From Segatella buccae ATCC 33574 (lineage in GTDB: Bacteria; Bacteroidota; Bacteroidia; Bacteroidales; Bacteroidaceae), in contig NZ_GL586311.1 in assembly GCF_000184945.1 (NCBI RefSeq), positions 988,502 through 1,052,501 of the forward strand: a stretch of 64,000 nt of DNA. Direction: 5' to 3'. The position numbers were made by a program, and so were the translations under genes. The first letter of the stretch is position 1, and every line of letters begins with the position of its first letter. Below, one piece after another: positions 53,676 to 62,673 of the stretch. The notes beneath the pieces are model-generated. The model was not told the origin of the DNA, did not search any database, and worked only from the letters and a program-made list of their open reading frames with translations.

Positions 53676-54362
53676 TTAACTTCCGGCAAAACCGAGGGTG
53701 AGCACACTGATGCGCACATCGCCCGCTTTTTTTATTTCCATGCCACACGACGACAAAGTGGCCCCGGTGGTACATACATCGTCAATGAGTAGCACGTGTC
53801 GGCCATGCACTGCTTCGGGGTTCAGCAGTTTGAACACCCCTTCCACGTTCTCCCGGCGTGCCCGTGCATCCCTGTCGGTCTGACTTCCGTGGAAGACGGT
53901 GCGCTTCACAATCTTCTTTTCAATGGGTGTTCCCGTGATGCGGCTCACTCCTTCGGCAATGAACTCGCTCTGATTGTACCCCCGCTGCCGCCGGCGATCC
54001 CAGGTCAGTGGGATGGGCACAAGCAAATCTATGCCTTCGAAGAAACCTGTAGGTAGGATTTCCTTGGCCATGAGTTCACCCATCATGTCGCCGTATTCGG
54101 GATGGCCCCCGTATTTGAGATTGTAGATCAGTGCGCCCGATGACGAGTGGGAAAGGTGCCGGTAGAGTGCTGTGGCGCGTTCTACAGCCATCTGACTGCT
54201 GATGGTCTTGGCCATTGCATTGTCTTCCGGATCTTCTGTGAAGCGGGTGCGTGGCAGGTTGATATTGCACACGGCACAGAGTGCTTGCTCGCCAAGAGCC
54301 AGCCGTTGTCCGCAGATGGCGCAGGCACGGGGAAACAGCATATCGTAGAGGCGGCGCAACAT
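53676..54362 (-). CDS. comF: ComF-family phosphoribosyltransferase-like protein
   Basis: The 228-residue protein has an N-terminal zinc finger (Cys14, Cys17, Cys29, Cys32) and a C-terminal PRPP-binding motif VLLIDDVCTTGAT near 187. ComF proteins support DNA uptake and single-stranded DNA handling in transformation; most genomes keep them even without known competence. It lies 4 bp after recX in an operon with prmC. Confidence 0.9.
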   Translation of the reverse strand: MLRRLYDMLFPRACAICGQRLALGEQALCAVCNINLPRTRFTEDPEDNAMAKTISSQMAVERATALYRHLSHSSSGALIYNLKYGGHPEYGDMMGELMAKEILPTGFFEGIDLLVPIPLTWDRRRQRGYNQSEFIAEGVSRITGTPIEKKIVKRTVFHGSQTDRDARARRENVEGVFKLLNPEAVHGRHVLLIDDVCTTGATLSSCGMEIKKAGDVRISVLTLGFAGS

Positions 54363-54366
54363 GGGC

Positions 54367-54876
54367 TCAAAAATTGTCTTCAGTCATGTCAAGGTCGGTA
54401 TCAGAGAGTTCGTCGATGCACTTGCGGATGAGGTCAAAGCCAAAACCGCGACTCAGGGCATACTTGATGACTTTCATCGACCGTTCATAGTCTGTGGCAG
54501 CTTTTGTGGTTTCCCACTTCCGACGGATGACGGGGCGGAGGGCTTCCAGAAAGTTTTCATCACCGAGCTCTTCAAAGATGGGGTCGGAAATATCTTTGGG
54601 TATTCGTTTCAGCCACAGTGCCTGTTCCACCTTGCGGCGGCCCCAGTGGTTGTATTTGATTTTGTCATTGATGAAAAAGCGGGTGAAACGTTTGTCGTCC
54701 ACATATTTATGTTCCGTGAGATAGGCCATGTTTCGGGTCCGGGCTTCCTCGTCCAGTCCCCAACGCTGCATTTTGTCGAGCATCTCTTGCGTGCAGTGTT
54801 CCCCCCTGGCACAGAGTGCGGTGAGCTTTTGCAGGGCGTTTTGTTCGGATAGGGGCTTGTCGGTTATCGTTTTCAT
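54367..54876 (-). CDS. recX: RecX-family regulatory protein
   Basis: A 169-residue all-helical protein with the three-repeat RecX pattern: ALQKLTALCARGEHCTQEML, YVDDKRFTRFFINDKIKYN and RRKVEQALWLKRIPKDI. RecX binds RecA filaments and limits recombination. Here it is not next to recA but sits between prmC (2 bp) and comF (4 bp). Confidence 0.85.
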   Translation of the reverse strand: MKTITDKPLSEQNALQKLTALCARGEHCTQEMLDKMQRWGLDEEARTRNMAYLTEHKYVDDKRFTRFFINDKIKYNHWGRRKVEQALWLKRIPKDISDPIFEELGDENFLEALRPVIRRKWETTKAATDYERSMKVIKYALSRGFGFDLIRKCIDELSDTDLDMTEDNF

Positions 54877-54878
54877 GC

Positions 54879-55748
54879 TTATTTTTTTCTTCTTGCTTGG
54901 ACCATCCGTTGTTTGCCAAACAGGTCGGTCATCAGTTCCACATCGTTGAAGCCTGCTTCTTGTAGCATTTCCTTCAACTCCTCCGCAAAGAGCGGATTGA
55001 TTTCAAAGAGCAGGCATCCTGATGGTTTCAGAGCCTTTACGGCATAATGGCTGATGGCTTTATAGAACAGCAACGGGGTGGCGTCGGGCACAAAGAGTGC
55101 CACGGTCGGTTCGTAGTCGAGCACGTTGGGGTCCATGTTCTTGCGCTCGCGTTCGGCTATGTAGGGTGGGTTGGAGACAATGATGTCATATTGTCGGCTA
55201 TCGGGGAAGGTGTTGTCTGTGTAACCTTCGGCTGCTGTTAGGGCATTCTGCTTTTCAAATGTCACCCGTGCTCCAAGCCTTTCCGCATTGTTCTGTGCGA
55301 TGTGGAGTGACTTGTCGGAGATGTCCCAGGCAGTCACCTGCGCTTCGGGAAGTTTGAGTGAGGCCGTGATAGCAATACACCCCGACCCTGTGCCGATGTC
55401 CAGAATGGTGACAGGCGACGATGGCGATGCCTTTGCAGCCTTGCAGATAAGCGGAAGGAGCATTTCTGTTTCGGGCCGGGGAATGAGCACGCCCGGCTCT
55501 ACATGGAAATTGCGCCCGCAAAACGGGGCCTCTCCGAGTACATACTGTACAGGCTCTCCCGTTTCCAGCCGTCGGACAATTTCTTCTAGCAAACGGGTGT
55601 CTTCTGCGGATAAATCATTAACTTTGCCGCAAAGAACATCGGTCAGCGACAATCCGAACCGCATGTCAAGTGCCATGCGGGCAATAGCTTGCGCTTCGCC
55701 GGCAGCATAGAGTGGGGTCAGTCGGTGCCAAAATTCTTGATAAGTCAT
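54879..55748 (-). CDS. prmC: Release-factor glutamine methyltransferase
   Basis: The 289-residue enzyme methylates the Gln of the GGQ motif in RF1 and RF2. It has an N-terminal helical domain, VLIPRPETEMLL, SAM motif I LDIGTGSGCIAI and the NPPY catalytic motif near residue 192. The start at 55748 (MTYQEF) is set by length and by the TACCTTTG box 14 bp upstream, which would give an almost leaderless mRNA; the long frame reaching 56300 runs through divergent ribD and is spurious. First gene of prmC-recX-comF. Confidence 0.93.
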   Translation of the reverse strand: MTYQEFWHRLTPLYAAGEAQAIARMALDMRFGLSLTDVLCGKVNDLSAEDTRLLEEIVRRLETGEPVQYVLGEAPFCGRNFHVEPGVLIPRPETEMLLPLICKAAKASPSSPVTILDIGTGSGCIAITASLKLPEAQVTAWDISDKSLHIAQNNAERLGARVTFEKQNALTAAEGYTDNTFPDSRQYDIIVSNPPYIAERERKNMDPNVLDYEPTVALFVPDATPLLFYKAISHYAVKALKPSGCLLFEINPLFAEELKEMLQEAGFNDVELMTDLFGKQRMVQARRKK

Positions 55749-55761
55749 GAGTGTAACAATG

Positions 55762-55769
55762 CAAAGGTA
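55762..55769 (-). promoter_or_regulatory. -7 box (TACCTTTG) of prmC-recX-comF
   Basis: The complement of CAAAGGTA in the 27-bp gap between divergent prmC and ribD; the predicted 5' leader is only about 7 nt. Confidence 0.65.
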
Positions 55770-55775
55770 CAAAAA

Positions 55776-56744
55776 ATGAATAACAATCAGCTGTTGACAG
55801 ACGAGAAATTCATGCGCCGTTGTCTCCAATTGGCACGCAACGGCCGGCAAAACGCCAAACCAAACCCTATGGTGGGGGCCGTCATCGTGTCTCCCGACGG
55901 GCGCATCATCGGCGAAGGCTATCATGTGCGATGCGGTGAGGGACATGCCGAGGTCAACGCCTTTGCCTCCGTGTGCCCCGAGGATGAGGCGCTGTTGCAT
56001 GAGAGTACGATCTATGTGTCGCTCGAGCCCTGCTCCCACTTCGGCAAGACCCCTCCTTGTGCCGACCTCATCGTCAGGAAAGGGGTGCGCCGTGTGGTGT
56101 GTGGTTGCATCGATCCGTTTGCCGAAGTCAGCGGTCGTGGTGTGGAGCGCATCCGCAAGGCGGGCATTGAGGTCACCGTGGGCGTGCTCGAACAGGAGTG
56201 TCTGACACTCAACCGGCGGTTTATCGTCTGCAACGAGCGAGACCGGCCCTACATCACACTCAAGTGGGCGCAGACGGCTGATGGCTTCCTCGACGATCAC
56301 GGTAGGGCTTTGCCCATTTCCTCACCTTTCACTAAAATGCTTTCCCACAAGCTCCGTGCCGAGAACGATGCTATCCTTGTGGGACGGGTGACAGAGGAGC
56401 GCGAGCATCCCCGGCTCAATGTTCGCGAGTGGTCGGGGCCCGATCCCGAGCGCATTGTTTTGGGGCATGGAGCTTCCGTCACCGGGATATTGGCTCGGCT
56501 GTATGAAGAGAAAAAACAATCGCTTCTTGTGGAAGGGGGGGCACAGACCCTACAGTCGTTTCTCGATGCCGACCTTTGGGATGAACTGCGTGTGGAGACT
56601 GCACCTATCACGGTGGGCGACGGTACGCCGGCTCCCTCGTTGCCCGACAGCGCAGTGCCCACTGGACAGCAAATTTATGATGCCAATGTAATAAGGTGGT
56701 ACGGGCATGAAAGCTCCATGGGTGCGTTTAGGGCTCGTCCCTGA
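55776..56744 (+). CDS. ribD: Bifunctional riboflavin deaminase/reductase
   Basis: The 322-residue enzyme carries out the second and third steps of riboflavin synthesis. The deaminase half has the zinc site His57/Glu59 (GHAEVNAF) with Cys86 and Cys95 (EPCSHFGKTPPCAD). The reductase half (about 150-322) has RPYITLKWAQTADG, AILVGRVT and LVEGGAQTLQSFLD. The ATG at 55776 (MNNNQLL) fits family length. Its 3' end overlaps the converging DUF4846 gene by 17 bp. Confidence 0.95.
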   Translation: MNNNQLLTDEKFMRRCLQLARNGRQNAKPNPMVGAVIVSPDGRIIGEGYHVRCGEGHAEVNAFASVCPEDEALLHESTIYVSLEPCSHFGKTPPCADLIVRKGVRRVVCGCIDPFAEVSGRGVERIRKAGIEVTVGVLEQECLTLNRRFIVCNERDRPYITLKWAQTADGFLDDHGRALPISSPFTKMLSHKLRAENDAILVGRVTEEREHPRLNVREWSGPDPERIVLGHGASVTGILARLYEEKKQSLLVEGGAQTLQSFLDADLWDELRVETAPITVGDGTPAPSLPDSAVPTGQQIYDANVIRWYGHESSMGAFRARP

Positions 56745-57579
56745 ACCGCCGCAGATAGCGGGCATTGGTGCCCCGGGCGTCGAATGTCCATGTCGGGGTG
56801 ACGAGATAGTGCTCATTTTCCGACTGTATCCACTCTGGAAATATTTCGATTTCTTGTGCCGGCATAAAACTTTGAGCCAATAGCACGATGCGTTTGCCCG
56901 CAGCATTTTCGGCCACGTCGACTACCGTCTCGGCATGTCCGGGGAATCCTCCCTTGATGATAATGTCGCCCGCTTGGATGTCTTTGGCCCAACAGATGCC
57001 TACGGGCATGAGTTCCTTGCTGAGTGAGGCCGTACCGGCATATTGGAACACGAGGTCGAGATATTTCCTGAATGTGGCGTAAGAATAGTCGCGTTTGGCC
57101 GACTTCACCCACGAGTTGTAGTTTTTCACGCGATAGCCTTCGGCCCATTTGCTGTAGCGGGCATCAAACCCGTTGGTGAAGTGGAAATGAATCTTGGCAT
57201 ATTGACGGGTCTTCCATAAATAGGAAGCGCGGAGAAAGATAGCTGCATCGGCGCATTGTTCATTCTTCTTGTTCCCGAAATCCATGTCCACCACGGCTCC
57301 CCGGTATCGATGTTCTTTCACACTGCCGTTGTAATAGTGCAGATCAGCATTTGCAGGTTTCAATGGCAAGTTGCGCAGAAATTCGGCATAGCTTCCTTTC
57401 GCTACTTTCACCCGCGTGTAGCCTGCCGGTGTGGGGAAACGCGATGTGATGTTGTTGGCCTGCACAGCAGCTGCCGCCGGTTTTCCGGTTTCTTGCCGGC
57501 GTGTGGGCTGTGCGCCGCAACTGCCCACCAGTATGGTTGCAGTCGCAGCCAATATCCATTTGCTGAAGTGTCCTTTCAT
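56728..57579 (-). CDS. DUF4846-family lipoprotein
   Basis: A 283-residue protein with a lipoprotein signal (ATILVGSC, Cys21) and the DUF4846 layout: SRFPTPAGYTRV near residue 46, LHYYNGSVKEH, DMDFGNKKNEQCADAAIFLRASYLW, GFPGHAETVVDVA and LLAQSFMPAQEIEIF. The family is secreted and its role is unknown. The 3' end overlaps ribD by 17 bp on the opposite strand. A TATCTTTG box (complement of 57607-57614) lies 28 bp upstream. Confidence 0.82.
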   Translation of the reverse strand: MKGHFSKWILAATATILVGSCGAQPTRRQETGKPAAAAVQANNITSRFPTPAGYTRVKVAKGSYAEFLRNLPLKPANADLHYYNGSVKEHRYRGAVVDMDFGNKKNEQCADAAIFLRASYLWKTRQYAKIHFHFTNGFDARYSKWAEGYRVKNYNSWVKSAKRDYSYATFRKYLDLVFQYAGTASLSKELMPVGICWAKDIQAGDIIIKGGFPGHAETVVDVAENAAGKRIVLLAQSFMPAQEIEIFPEWIQSENEHYLVTPTWTFDARGTNARYLRRFRDEP

Positions 57580-57606
57580 GACTTTTTTGTATGGTCGTTA
57601 TGCCTG

Positions 57607-57614
57607 CAAAGATA
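57607..57614 (-). promoter_or_regulatory. -7 box (TATCTTTG) of the DUF4846 gene
   Basis: The complement of CAAAGATA, 28 bp before the start at 57579. Confidence 0.6.
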
Positions 57615-57681
57615 GCACGAATGGGCAGAATTGTTTTTCTTCCGAGAACTATTTAGTGAAGATTAACACCCGGAAATATTG

Positions 57682-57782
57682 TAAGATGCAAAAGGTGAAA
57701 AATCCAAAGATTCAAAAAACAATGCAGATAGCTAAAGAGTTGCATTTTTTGGATCTTTGGATTTTTCACCTTTTGCATCTTA
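57682..57782. repeat. Very long inverted repeat (about 41-bp stem)
   Basis: Arms 57682-57725 and about 57741-57782 pair along some 40 bases with one mismatch and a small bulge around a ~15-nt loop. It lies directly after the minus-strand DUF3857 gene (stop at 57788) and may act as its terminator, but the stem is far longer than any other in the window. Confidence 0.85.
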
Positions 57783-57787
57783 TACGC

Positions 57788-59944
57788 CTATTTTTTCAGA
57801 ACTACCTGTTTGGAGGTGAAATCCGAGGCAGCGTCAAGCATTTGTAGTATCTTGTTCCAGTTGGCCACAGGTTCGGTCTTGTGTTTATACACCTTGGTGG
57901 CATGGAGCGTGAGTGTATTGCCTTTGCCGGTGGCTGTCGCTTTGAACGAACCGCATTCGTTGTCCACTTGCGTGTTGAGTTTGGCAAGACTTTCGGGGAC
58001 GGCATGGTAGCCGGCAGGCAGTGTCACGGTGATATTCCATTCCATCGTTGTGGGGGCAGAGCGGTAGATGTCGGCTGTGCGCTTGCGGGCGTTGCCCTCC
58101 ACTTTAAGCTGTTCGCCTATGAGTTTGCCCACGGCGAGGATGAGGTTGTTGCCGGCCTTCTTCACATAGCCGTCCATGGTGTAGTCCACTCGGTAGGTGA
58201 ATGGGGCATTGATTTTCTCATGGCCCATGCTCACGATGTCGTAACTTTCCACCGATTTGGCGTCCTCGCCCTGATAACCGCCTACTTCGTCTTTGAATCT
58301 CTCCTTCTGCAGCTCTTTGTCTTTGGCTGCATTTTCCGGTGCTTTGTTTCTTGCTTTCTTGGTATAGAGGTCTTCATACGTGCGCAGCAGCGGTTGGGCG
58401 GCAGCGTAGGAGTCGGCTATTTGCTTGTGGGTGGGCAGATAGGCAGAGAGTGTTTCCTTCAGTGTGCCGGTACGGGCCTCCGTGCGGCTGATGTGCAGCA
58501 GGGTGCCTTCGACGGAAGCCTTGAGTTCCACCTTGTCGGTGTTGTCGGCTGAAGTGCTTGTGGGCAACGTGGATTTCTCGTAGGTCCCGCCGTCAAAGGG
58601 TTTCTTCACGCTGGTGTTGAAGCTCACCTGTCGCCCTTGCAGGGAGGCGGGGATATATCCGGGAGCGTGCATACCCGAAGGCGGCGTGTAGATTTTTCCG
58701 TTGTTGAGCCGGATGACCCACGTGGTGTTGCGGTAGCTGATGAGCTGGTCGAGCGGTTCGCTGCCGTCGTCGGTGGTGATGCCTCGTTGGAAAGGTATCT
58801 TGGCCTTGGTGAGGAGTTGGCCGAAGGAAGAGATGAAATAGGATGGAGAATAGTTGATGTCGTCCAGACTCAAGTCGATATCATTGTAGAAATTATAGAA
58901 AATATCGGCTTTTTCCTCATCCGAGATAGACTGTTTGGCAAGCTCTTTGACCAGTTTCTTCTCGTTGGAATCGAGTCCATACAGCAGCCGACTTCCCCAA
59001 AAGCGCCAGTCGTCCTTTTGTATGGCCTCTGCCGATGGGTTGGCCTGCAGTCCTTTGTCCTTGACACTCTCCGGCACGTAAGCTCCCGTGATTTTTCGTC
59101 CTTGTATATATAATAAGGTGAGCGGAGTCTGTGCAGCGGTGTTATACCAGAGGTCGGGTTCCGATTTGTCGATGTTGGTCATCATGGCATCAAGGATGAT
59201 GTTGCCCTCCGCATCCGTCGACTGTTTGAAGTCTGGGGCCCCGTTGAGTTGGCGGTATTGCGTGGTGAGTTTTGGGTCGATGGAGCAATGGATGCGGTAG
59301 GAGAGTGTGGGATAGTCGTTGATGAAGGCGAAGACAACCGGGGCGATATTCTCCTCGCGTATTTGCTTCATCTCCGAGGTGAACACGTCTATCACATCGC
59401 CCACTTGCAGGCCCGGCACGGCGAGTTTTTCGCCCTTGTCCTTGTCTTTCTTGCCCTCGTTGGCTGTCACGTAATCGTCCGTGCTCACTTCTTTTATAGT
59501 GCCGTCGGGTTTGATGATGCGCACTCCCAGCACATTGCGCACGATGTCGTCGCCCAGTCCGGCGAAATGTTTCTTGCTGTAAGTCTTGTAGTCGAATTCG
59601 CTGAACTTCTTCAACGAAGCCTGGTCGTTGATGTAGATGAGCTGGCGGTTGAGCCTATTGTAGTTGAGCTGTTTCACGGTATAGAAGTTGAGACCTGACA
59701 TACGCAGCTTCGATTTCTGGTCAAGCAGCATCTCGTCGTAGGCGGCCAGCACCACAGCCGATTCGTTCTTGTACTTTGCCGGACATTTGTAGTTTTTGAA
59801 CTCGGGTAGACTGTCTTGTGCCCATACGGCTTTTCTCATCTCTTGTGCATACGCCTTGTAGTCGTCGTTGTCGAAGGCGGAGCCCTGCGTTGCGCATAGC
59901 AGCAGGAGGGTTGCCATGCAGAGTCTTGTGATTTGTTTTCTCAT
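57788..59944 (-). CDS. DUF3857 protein with degenerate transglutaminase-like domain
   Basis: The 718-residue secreted protein starts at 59944 (MRKQITRLCMATLLLL, signal peptide); the longer frame would overlap the upstream gene. It has an N-terminal DUF3857 beta domain (about 60-290), a transglutaminase-like core (about 330-480) and a C-terminal DUF2569-like beta domain. In the core, where an active member has CKG, I see PSYFISSFGQLL, so the catalytic Cys is lost. It lies 62 bp behind a sister gene whose triad is complete. Function unknown; a non-enzymatic partner is possible. Confidence 0.75.
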   Translation of the reverse strand: MRKQITRLCMATLLLLCATQGSAFDNDDYKAYAQEMRKAVWAQDSLPEFKNYKCPAKYKNESAVVLAAYDEMLLDQKSKLRMSGLNFYTVKQLNYNRLNRQLIYINDQASLKKFSEFDYKTYSKKHFAGLGDDIVRNVLGVRIIKPDGTIKEVSTDDYVTANEGKKDKDKGEKLAVPGLQVGDVIDVFTSEMKQIREENIAPVVFAFINDYPTLSYRIHCSIDPKLTTQYRQLNGAPDFKQSTDAEGNIILDAMMTNIDKSEPDLWYNTAAQTPLTLLYIQGRKITGAYVPESVKDKGLQANPSAEAIQKDDWRFWGSRLLYGLDSNEKKLVKELAKQSISDEEKADIFYNFYNDIDLSLDDINYSPSYFISSFGQLLTKAKIPFQRGITTDDGSEPLDQLISYRNTTWVIRLNNGKIYTPPSGMHAPGYIPASLQGRQVSFNTSVKKPFDGGTYEKSTLPTSTSADNTDKVELKASVEGTLLHISRTEARTGTLKETLSAYLPTHKQIADSYAAAQPLLRTYEDLYTKKARNKAPENAAKDKELQKERFKDEVGGYQGEDAKSVESYDIVSMGHEKINAPFTYRVDYTMDGYVKKAGNNLILAVGKLIGEQLKVEGNARKRTADIYRSAPTTMEWNITVTLPAGYHAVPESLAKLNTQVDNECGSFKATATGKGNTLTLHATKVYKHKTEPVANWNKILQMLDAASDFTSKQVVLKK

Positions 59945-60006
59945 CGTGATGGTATGTTGTTTTTTATAAGTTCCGTTCTTTTTGTCTGTGAGTGCCCTTC
60001 TCTTTC

Positions 60007-61815
60007 TCATTTCTTCAATATCAGTTGGTCGTTGCAGGCATCCGTCCATTGACTCACGGCCTCATTCCACCGTGGAATGTCGTTGCGGGCTATGCGCTTG
60101 TTGCTTATCTGCATGCGTTGGGTGAACACCACTTTGTTGGTTCCCCGCCGGGCGAAACTGCACGAGAGCGTGCCCTGTGGCACGGTCGTCTTGAAATCGG
60201 CAGGCAGATGGGTGATGCGGTAACCCGCCGGAATGGTGAGTTCCACCTGCCGGATGACGTTGCAGGGCTGGGGCAGACAGAAGTCGTTTACCCTGTCGGT
60301 GGTGTCTATCTTGGCGATGAAGAGGTTGTTGTGCGGATTCAGTTCGATGTAGCACTCGTTGTCAATGGTTTGCACGGCATTCGCGTTGGTCACCTGTCCT
60401 GTGAGCACTGCCCACTTTTCCCACGGCGAGTTTTGTTTCCAAGCCACCTGCGTCACCGTGTTGCTATGGTTGTCGGCATTCAGGTTGTTGGCCAGAAAAG
60501 CCTCCTTGTCTCCCTGTTCGGCAGTGTGATAGGATGTGAGGAAGTATTCTTTCATGTCGCCGCACAGTTCGTAGGTCGCTTCGCCTTCCAACCGGTTGCC
60601 CGCCACGAGCCGATAGCGGTAGGTCAGTTTGTCCACCGAGGTTTCGGCAGGCAGCGAGGGTACGGTCGCCAACAGACAGTCGTCGCCGTTTTCTATCATG
60701 GCCTGTTGGCCCTGTATGTGCAGGGGAACGTAGTCGTAGGGAATGTAGCTGTAGGTGGCATCGAGGTAGTAGGTCTTGCCGCCGTGCAAGAGCGTGCATA
60801 TCACGTGGTTGGCCGCTGCCAGCGTGGGCAGATCGCTCATGCGGTAGGGGATGGAGGTGGTGCCTATGTCGGTGAGCCGGGCGTCGAATCCCTGTTCCCG
60901 GAGCAGTGTCCGGAGCAGCAGGGCCATGCCCTTGCAGTCGCCGTAGCGTTTGCGTATCACCTCGGCCGGTCTGTCGGGGCGATGCCCGGCCACCCCGGCC
61001 TCGAAAGCCACATAGCGTATGTTTTGCTGCACCCATGCATAGGTGGCGGCGATGCGCTCCTCATCGGTCTTGCAACCGCGCGTGATGTCGGCTACAAGTG
61101 TCTTGATGTCGGGCACGGTGCAGTATACATCGGCCATGTCGCGCGACCAGCGGTAGAGTGCGTGGTAGTCGGCAAACGGCCCCACGACGACTATATGGGG
61201 ATAGATTGTGCCGAAAGGCGGCATGTTGTCTTCGTCTCTTTCGGCCGGCAAGTCGGTCACGGTGTAGGTGAACACGGAGTCCTCGCCCACCTTGGCGCGG
61301 TGGGTTGAGATGTGGCCGTTGAAGTTGCGCTCCACCAGCCGGTAGCCTTTCAGTTTGGTTGGGATGGTGATGGTCACCGTCTTGTTTTTCACCAGATAGT
61401 CTTCGGAAAGGTAGATGCGTGTGAAGTAGTGTATGTCCTTGAACGTGCGGCGGAATTTTGCCGTGGCTTTCGGGTGTTTGCGCCACAATTCGTCGTTGAA
61501 GAAACACACCTTCGTGTCGTCATAGAACACGTTTTCGGGGGTGACGCTCTTGTAGGCAGCCTTGCAACTGCCGCACTTGGCGTAGTCGAGCGAGATGAAC
61601 TCCCCGTAGTAGACACCGGGTTGTATCTTCTGGTTGACGGCACTGTTGAGCGTGTATTCCGTCTCCGTGGAGTTTTCCACTACAGGCGTATTGCCATGCG
61701 TGGTGAATTTGTAGTTGTCGGTGCAGGCCGAAATGAATACGTCGTCGTGATGTGGGCGGGCGTAGGCTGTGAGAGACAAAGTGCCTATCAGCAGGGTGAA
61801 AATCTTGTTTGTCAT
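60007..61815 (-). CDS. DUF3857/transglutaminase-like secreted protein
   Basis: The 602-residue protein has a signal peptide (MTNKIFTLLIGTLSLTAYA), a DUF3857 beta domain and a transglutaminase-like domain with a full triad: Cys294 in YGDCKGM, His337 in ANHVICT and Asp352 in YLDATYSY. The C-terminal beta domain ends DACNDQLILKK. Such proteins are common in Bacteroidota envelopes; activity may be peptidase or transglutaminase. First gene of a two-gene operon with the DUF3857 homologue; a TATATTTG box lies 36 bp upstream. Confidence 0.8.
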   Translation of the reverse strand: MTNKIFTLLIGTLSLTAYARPHHDDVFISACTDNYKFTTHGNTPVVENSTETEYTLNSAVNQKIQPGVYYGEFISLDYAKCGSCKAAYKSVTPENVFYDDTKVCFFNDELWRKHPKATAKFRRTFKDIHYFTRIYLSEDYLVKNKTVTITIPTKLKGYRLVERNFNGHISTHRAKVGEDSVFTYTVTDLPAERDEDNMPPFGTIYPHIVVVGPFADYHALYRWSRDMADVYCTVPDIKTLVADITRGCKTDEERIAATYAWVQQNIRYVAFEAGVAGHRPDRPAEVIRKRYGDCKGMALLLRTLLREQGFDARLTDIGTTSIPYRMSDLPTLAAANHVICTLLHGGKTYYLDATYSYIPYDYVPLHIQGQQAMIENGDDCLLATVPSLPAETSVDKLTYRYRLVAGNRLEGEATYELCGDMKEYFLTSYHTAEQGDKEAFLANNLNADNHSNTVTQVAWKQNSPWEKWAVLTGQVTNANAVQTIDNECYIELNPHNNLFIAKIDTTDRVNDFCLPQPCNVIRQVELTIPAGYRITHLPADFKTTVPQGTLSCSFARRGTNKVVFTQRMQISNKRIARNDIPRWNEAVSQWTDACNDQLILKK

Positions 61816-61850
61816 GACCGTATATGAATATCGTCTCCTTCTAAGATGTG

Positions 61851-61858
61851 CAAATATA
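61851..61858 (-). promoter_or_regulatory. -7 box (TATATTTG) of the DUF3857 operon
   Basis: The complement of CAAATATA, 36 bp before the start at 61815. Confidence 0.6.
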
Positions 61859-62037
61859 ATGTTTTTTCTTCACATAGAACGCTTTTTTATTGATATTTTT
61901 CGTTTTTTTCTTTGGCCTTCTCGCTATTATCTTGGATTGTTTTATGTTTACAAAGAATGTAACAAAGCATTTGGTAAGAAGCTTCTTATTAAGCGTTTTG
62001 TTACTTTTTAACTCGTTTTCCTCCGTTTTTCATCTTT

Positions 62038-62361
62038 CTACCTGTTGTCTCCGGCTCCATGTATCTTGTCACACTGCTGCCGCGATTGTATTTTGCGGAT
62101 ATTCATCTCTGCAATTTCGTCGAGCGTGTAGCCGAGGTCGTTGGCCAGCGTGGACAGATACCACAACACATCGCCTATCTCCTTGGCGATTTCCTCCTTT
62201 GTGTGGCCGTCGCTGAAGTCGCTTCCTTGGTCTCTGATAACCTTTTTCACCTTGTCGGCCACCTCACCGGCTTCGCCCGTCAGTCCGAGAACGGGATATA
62301 CGATGGGGTGTGGATAAATGGCTGTTTTCAAGGCCTGTTTTTGATATTCGTTCATTTCCAT
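62038..62361 (-). CDS. MazG-like nucleotide pyrophosphohydrolase
   Basis: A 107-residue all-alpha NTP-PPase that would clear non-canonical or excess nucleoside triphosphates. It has GLTGEAGEVADKVKK and KEEIAKEIGDVLWYLSTLA, the two Glu-rich metal-binding helices. The start at 62361 (MEMNEYQ) is chosen because the longer frame start (62470-62472) overlaps the TAACTTTG promoter box; an ATG at 62355 is also possible. Monocistronic. Confidence 0.82.
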   Translation of the reverse strand: MEMNEYQKQALKTAIYPHPIVYPVLGLTGEAGEVADKVKKVIRDQGSDFSDGHTKEEIAKEIGDVLWYLSTLANDLGYTLDEIAEMNIRKIQSRQQCDKIHGAGDNR

Positions 62362-62469
62362 GATTTCTTGCGCCTTTTGTGTGATGTTATAGGATTTGTC
62401 CGTATCTGTGGTTGCCGGAATCTCGGGGACGATTCTTTTATTCCCCCAATCCGTCTTCCTGACAGGATG

Positions 62470-62477
62470 CAAAGTTA
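62470..62477 (-). promoter_or_regulatory. -7 box (TAACTTTG) of the MazG-like gene
   Basis: The complement of CAAAGTTA; the predicted leader is about 100 nt. Confidence 0.55.
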
Positions 62478-62673
62478 GCCGATTTTGTGTTATCAGGCGA
62501 TAGTATGCTGATTTTTTTCATTTTGGGAGCTTGAGGAATGCCGGTTTGCAAGCCGGTTGTCTTCGGAAAAAGCCTTTTCGAGCGGTCGGCCTCATCTGTT
62601 TAAGGAGTGGGAGACACACTTTCCGTCTGTCAACTTATTTCGTATTGCATTTGCTTTTTGCCTGAAAATTTGC

